Shown here: positions 6,450 through 8,754 of the stretch, piece after piece
How the letters are laid out: every line of letters starts with the position of its first letter
Position numbering within the stretch: the stretch's first letter is position 1
Origin: Clostridiales bacterium UBA1446
GTDB taxonomy: Bacteria; Bacillota; Clostridia; Oscillospirales; Oscillospiraceae
NCBI GenBank assembly: GCA_002329245.1
Contig: DCTG01000042.1
Location: forward strand, 7,281 to 16,034
Direction: 5' to 3'
Length of the DNA: 8,754 nt
Notes under the pieces: model-generated
Databases searched by the model: none
What the model was told of the DNA's origin: nothing
The model's input: the letters and a program-made list of their open reading frames with translations, nothing else
Made by a program: the position numbers and the translations under genes

Positions 6450-6467
6450 TTAGTAAACGTTCGTTAA
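6450..6467. promoter_or_regulatory. Operator-like 18-bp dyad, copy 2
   Basis: TTAGTAAACGTTCGTTAA differs from the site at 4000-4017 in one base. Its palindromic core is TTAnnnAACGTTnnnTAA. It covers the predicted start of transcription from promoter B, where bound protein would block initiation. Two copies with identical geometry in unrelated surroundings argue for selection. Confidence 0.6.
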
Positions 6468-6633
6468 GTTATCATAACCTAATATGAGCTGTCATTCTGG
6501 TAGTTCGATCATGAGGATGGCAGAGTTGCGTATAGCAACAATGTCTTCATCGGACAGCGCCGTAATACTGAACCGTCAAATACAGATGGTTTAAGCAATG
6601 AGAAAGCTGTCCTTATCGTCGTTTTTTATTTTT
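6452..6633 (+). ncRNA. Short hairpin-rich transcript from promoter B (candidate small RNA or attenuated leader)
   Basis: About 180 bases between promoter B and a terminator-like structure, with no credible reading frame. Three structures follow one another. CTGTCATTCT (6489-6498) pairs with AGGATGGCAG (6514-6523) using two G-T pairs. GTTGC/GCAAC (6525-6529 with 6535-6539) forms a short stem. The third is the compound hairpin 6552-6612. A second promoter for the downstream gene lies beyond it, so this RNA may be independent, or it may be the regulated part of a longer leader. No known RNA family is recognised. Confidence 0.4.
6552..6633 (+). terminator. Terminator-like compound hairpin before the CoA-transferase promoter
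   Basis: GGACAGC (6552-6558) pairs with GCTGTCC (6606-6612). Inside, AACCGTC (6571-6577) pairs with GATGGTT (6585-6591), one pair being G-T. A long T-tract follows (6622-6627 and 6629-6633), nine bases after the stem. The tract is convincing, while the long multi-part stem is less typical of an intrinsic terminator, so an attenuator is also possible. Confidence 0.45.
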
Positions 6634-6667
6634 GTTCCAGTCCGGTTTCATCCATGAGGGCAGGTTT

Positions 6668-6696
6668 TTGCAAATGAGCATGATTATCCATATAAT
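6668..6696 (+). promoter_or_regulatory. Proximal promoter of the CoA-transferase gene
   Basis: TTGCAA (6668-6673), exactly 17 bases, then consensus TATAAT (6691-6696). Initiation near 6703 leaves a leader of about 76 bases before the ATG at 6779. It lies downstream of the terminator-like structure, so the CoA-transferase can be transcribed without promoter B. No copy of the dyad is present at this promoter. Confidence 0.6.
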
Positions 6697-6778
6697 GTAG
6701 TATACCAGTGTTTCTGTATTGTATTTAAACCGCACCGTGTTGGGCGCCAAAGAATAAAATATTTAGGAGGAAGGACAA

Positions 6779-7990
6779 ATGAACAAATCTGCACTGGATG
6801 GAGTAAGAATAATCGATGTTACTCAGTTTCAGTCAGGAACTGTATGCACGATGACACTGGCTTGGCTGGGAGCGGAAGTAATCAAGGTCGAAAGGCCGAA
6901 ATTAGGAGAATTAAATCGGTATTCCGTTACGGAACCGGATATCGATTCATATAGTTTTATCACCTGCAATGCCAACAAAAAGTCCGTAACTCTAAATATG
7001 AAAAGTCCGGAAGGAAAAGAGATGCTTTGGAAGCTGCTTGAAAAAGCAGATGTATTTATTGAGAACATGAGGCCGGGTGCCATTGAACGGCTTGGGTTCG
7101 GGTATGATGAGGTACATAAACGTTATCCCCAAGTTGTATATGCTCAGATCAAAGGGTTTGGCCTCGATGGTCCTTGGGCTGAATTTCCTGCATTCGACCC
7201 CATTGCTCAAGCAACGGGGGGTTCCACAAGCATAAACGGATACCCGGACGGTACGCCCCTGCAACCCGGAGTGGATTTGGCAGACAGCGGAGCCGGTTAC
7301 ATGACAGCGCTAGCTATTGTCGCCGCATTATATATGAGGAAGTCTACAGGAGTTGGTCAGCGTATTGAAGTAGCCATGCAGGATACCGTCATTGCCTTTA
7401 TTCGTGGCGTTTGGGAACAGCAGTTGAGAAACGGCAAGCCGGCCTACAGGGTTGGAAACGGAATGCCTTTGGAAAACGTGGCTCCGGCAAATATGTACCC
7501 GTGTAAGCCGGGGGGCAAGGACGACTATGTTCACATCTATGCGTCAAGAGCCCCGGGGAGCACCCAATTTGAACAACTGATGAAAAAAATCGGGCGCCCG
7601 GATATCTTGGATGACCCGCGCTTTGCAACGCCGCAATCCAGATATCAATACAAGGAAGAGTTGGATGAAATCATTAGTAATTGGACAATGCAGAGGACGA
7701 AAATAGAGGCAATGGAGGAATTGTGCAAAGAGGGGATTCCGGCAGGAGCCAACCTCAATACGGAAGACATTACGAACGACCCGTATCTGAGAAAAAGAGG
7801 AATCATTTCTGAAATCCGCCATCCGCAAAGGGGCAGCGTATGGATACCTACACATCCGATGATGATGGAGGGCACGGTTCCGGTCAAGACATCCCCCCTG
7901 CTCGGTGAGCATAACATGGAAATATACAAGGGACTTTTGGGATTGTCTGAGAAGGAAATAAAGGATCTGACTGACAAGGGTGTAATATAG
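6779..7990 (+). CDS. Class III (CaiB/BaiF family) acyl-CoA transferase
   Basis: A 403-residue family III CoA-transferase, a typical length. These enzymes move coenzyme A from an acyl-CoA donor to a carboxylic acid through an enzyme-bound aspartyl anhydride. Family marks are LDGVRIIDVTQFQSGTVCTM (6-25), LGAEVIKVERP (30-40), NANKKSVTLNM (64-74), ENMRPGAIERLGFGYD (95-110), FDPIAQATGG (139-148) and the C-terminal SPLLGEHN before LLGLSEKEIKDL. D169 in VDLADSGAGYM matches in position and context the catalytic aspartate of formyl-CoA transferase, so the enzyme should be active. The ATG has AGGAGG eight bases upstream. Donor and acceptor cannot be told; formate/oxalate, carnitine-like, phenyllactate and dicarboxylate transferases all share these motifs. 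A 90-base gap without a terminator leads to the hydratase gene, so the two may be co-transcribed. Confidence 0.9.
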   Translation: MNKSALDGVRIIDVTQFQSGTVCTMTLAWLGAEVIKVERPKLGELNRYSVTEPDIDSYSFITCNANKKSVTLNMKSPEGKEMLWKLLEKADVFIENMRPGAIERLGFGYDEVHKRYPQVVYAQIKGFGLDGPWAEFPAFDPIAQATGGSTSINGYPDGTPLQPGVDLADSGAGYMTALAIVAALYMRKSTGVGQRIEVAMQDTVIAFIRGVWEQQLRNGKPAYRVGNGMPLENVAPANMYPCKPGGKDDYVHIYASRAPGSTQFEQLMKKIGRPDILDDPRFATPQSRYQYKEELDEIISNWTMQRTKIEAMEELCKEGIPAGANLNTEDITNDPYLRKRGIISEIRHPQRGSVWIPTHPMMMEGTVPVKTSPLLGEHNMEIYKGLLGLSEKEIKDLTDKGVI

Positions 7991-8037
7991 GCGCTAACTC
8001 ATCCGGCTTTGAAAGTAACAGATTTCAACAATGAAAA

Positions 8038-8056
8038 TTAGCGAACGATCATTTAA
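8038..8056. promoter_or_regulatory. Degenerate third copy of the operator-like dyad
   Basis: TTAGCGAACGATCATTTAA agrees with the site at 4000-4017 in 14 of its first 18 positions. Its own dyad symmetry is weak. A possible TTGAAA (8009-8014) lies upstream with a poor TGAAAA -10, so the site may sit at a weak internal promoter in front of the hydratase gene. Alternatively the similarity is chance in AT-rich DNA. Confidence 0.35.
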
Positions 8057-8080
8057 CATCTTTAGACTGGGGTGAATGGA

Positions 8081-8754
8081 ATGAGCGGAAAAAGTGCAAA
8101 AATGGCAGAGGGGAGGATCACTTCAGAACTAATTGCAGAAATGGAATCTAAAAAGGGGTTAAAACTTCGAGTCGAAAACTCAGTTTTCAATGAATATGCC
8201 ACCAAGGACAATATCCGAAAGTTTGTAAATGGCATCGGTGATATGAATCCGCTGTTCCACGATGAGGAATATGCCAAACAGACGAGATACGGGTCTGTTA
8301 TTGCGCCACCGTCATTTATATTAAGCGTGCTGGCAGGCGTACAATTCGGATGGCGCGGACTTGCGGGATTTCATTCAGCAAGCGATATGAAGTTTTATAA
8401 GCCTATAAAGGCTGGAGACAGGATAACGCCGGAGGAGACGTATCTCGGATTTGAGGGGCCCAAAGAAAGCAAATTTGCCGGGGTAACCGTATTTGATTAC
8501 TTTGAAGATAAATATTTCAACCAAAATCATGTGCTGGTTGCTGAGGTTAAGAAGTTAATTATTCGAGCGGAGCGAAAGAAGAGCCGTGAGACAGGGAAAT
8601 ATCAAAATATCGAGCTGCCGCATCCGTGGACGGAGGAACAGCTCAGACAGATTGAAAATGAGATTCTGCATAACAGCAAAGAGAATATAAGAGGCAAACA
8701 GATTAGATTCTGGGAGGACATTCAGGTTGGTGACGAACTGCCGCAGCTGATTAA
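8081..8754 (+). CDS. MaoC-like double-hotdog acyl-CoA hydratase/dehydratase, 3' end outside the window
   Basis: The frame is open from ATG 8081 to the window end (224 codons) with no stop, so the gene continues. The start follows GGGGTG at a suitable distance. Residues 41-165 form a FAS1-type/MaoC dehydratase hotdog domain: the segment GDMNPLFHDEEYA (53-65) carries the D-x-N-P and histidine pattern of hydratase 2 enzymes, followed by TRYGSVIAPPSF (68-79) and FYKPIKAGDRIT (105-116). A charged linker (about 165-208) leads into FWEDIQVGDELP (210-221), the usual opening of the second MaoC hotdog. Full-length relatives have about 340-360 residues and add or remove water on an acyl-CoA. The preceding CoA-transferase could make its substrate. 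Whether it prefers short dicarboxylic, branched or longer acyl-CoAs is not visible. Confidence 0.85.
   Translation, partial: MSGKSAKMAEGRITSELIAEMESKKGLKLRVENSVFNEYATKDNIRKFVNGIGDMNPLFHDEEYAKQTRYGSVIAPPSFILSVLAGVQFGWRGLAGFHSASDMKFYKPIKAGDRITPEETYLGFEGPKESKFAGVTVFDYFEDKYFNQNHVLVAEVKKLIIRAERKKSRETGKYQNIELPHPWTEEQLRQIENEILHNSKENIRGKQIRFWEDIQVGDELPQLI

Overview
The window looks like a piece of chromosome from an anaerobic, Gram-positive-type bacterium, probably a Firmicute of the Clostridia or a relative. The basis is a ferredoxin-linked 2-oxoacid oxidoreductase, strong AGGAGG-type ribosome binding sites, consensus sigma-A promoters (several with an extended TGn -10) and TTG starts. Genus cannot be told from the sequence. 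There are no rRNA, tRNA, CRISPR or intact mobile elements.

Layout. (1) 74-364, minus strand: a small GNAT-like acetyltransferase with its own promoter. (2) 621-3761: a four-gene operon, korD-korA-korB-korC, encoding the ferredoxin, alpha, beta and gamma subunits of a 2-oxoacid (most likely 2-oxoglutarate):ferredoxin oxidoreductase, with a clear promoter and a strong terminator. (3) 3762-4432: about 670 bases without a gene, holding a promoter-operator module and a long, strongly structured leader with a terminator-like hairpin. (4) 4433-6329: a sodium:solute symporter followed by two tiny single-span membrane proteins, closed by a perfect 13-bp terminator. (5) 6330-6778: a second copy of the promoter-operator module, a short hairpin-rich transcript ending in a terminator-like structure, then a separate strong promoter. 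(6) 6779-8754: a class III (CaiB/BaiF) CoA-transferase and a MaoC/FAS1-type acyl-CoA hydratase or dehydratase cut by the window end.

The main discovery-type signal is regulatory. A 51-bp block containing TTGACA, an extended -10 and the 18-bp dyad TTAGnAAACGTTCGTTAA occurs twice (3967-4017 and 6417-6467), matching at 40 of 51 positions without a gap. A degenerate third copy of the dyad lies in front of the dehydratase gene (8038-8056). Each lies upstream of a gene for uptake or CoA-linked metabolism of an acid, and none precedes the kor operon. This suggests one repressor, not encoded here and possibly of the TetR type, controlling a small regulon.

A working model, which is inference: the symporter imports an organic acid, the CoA-transferase activates it, the hydratase/dehydratase acts on the acyl-CoA, and the oxidoreductase supplies succinyl-CoA or consumes a 2-oxoacid while reducing ferredoxin. 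The substrate cannot be read from the sequence.
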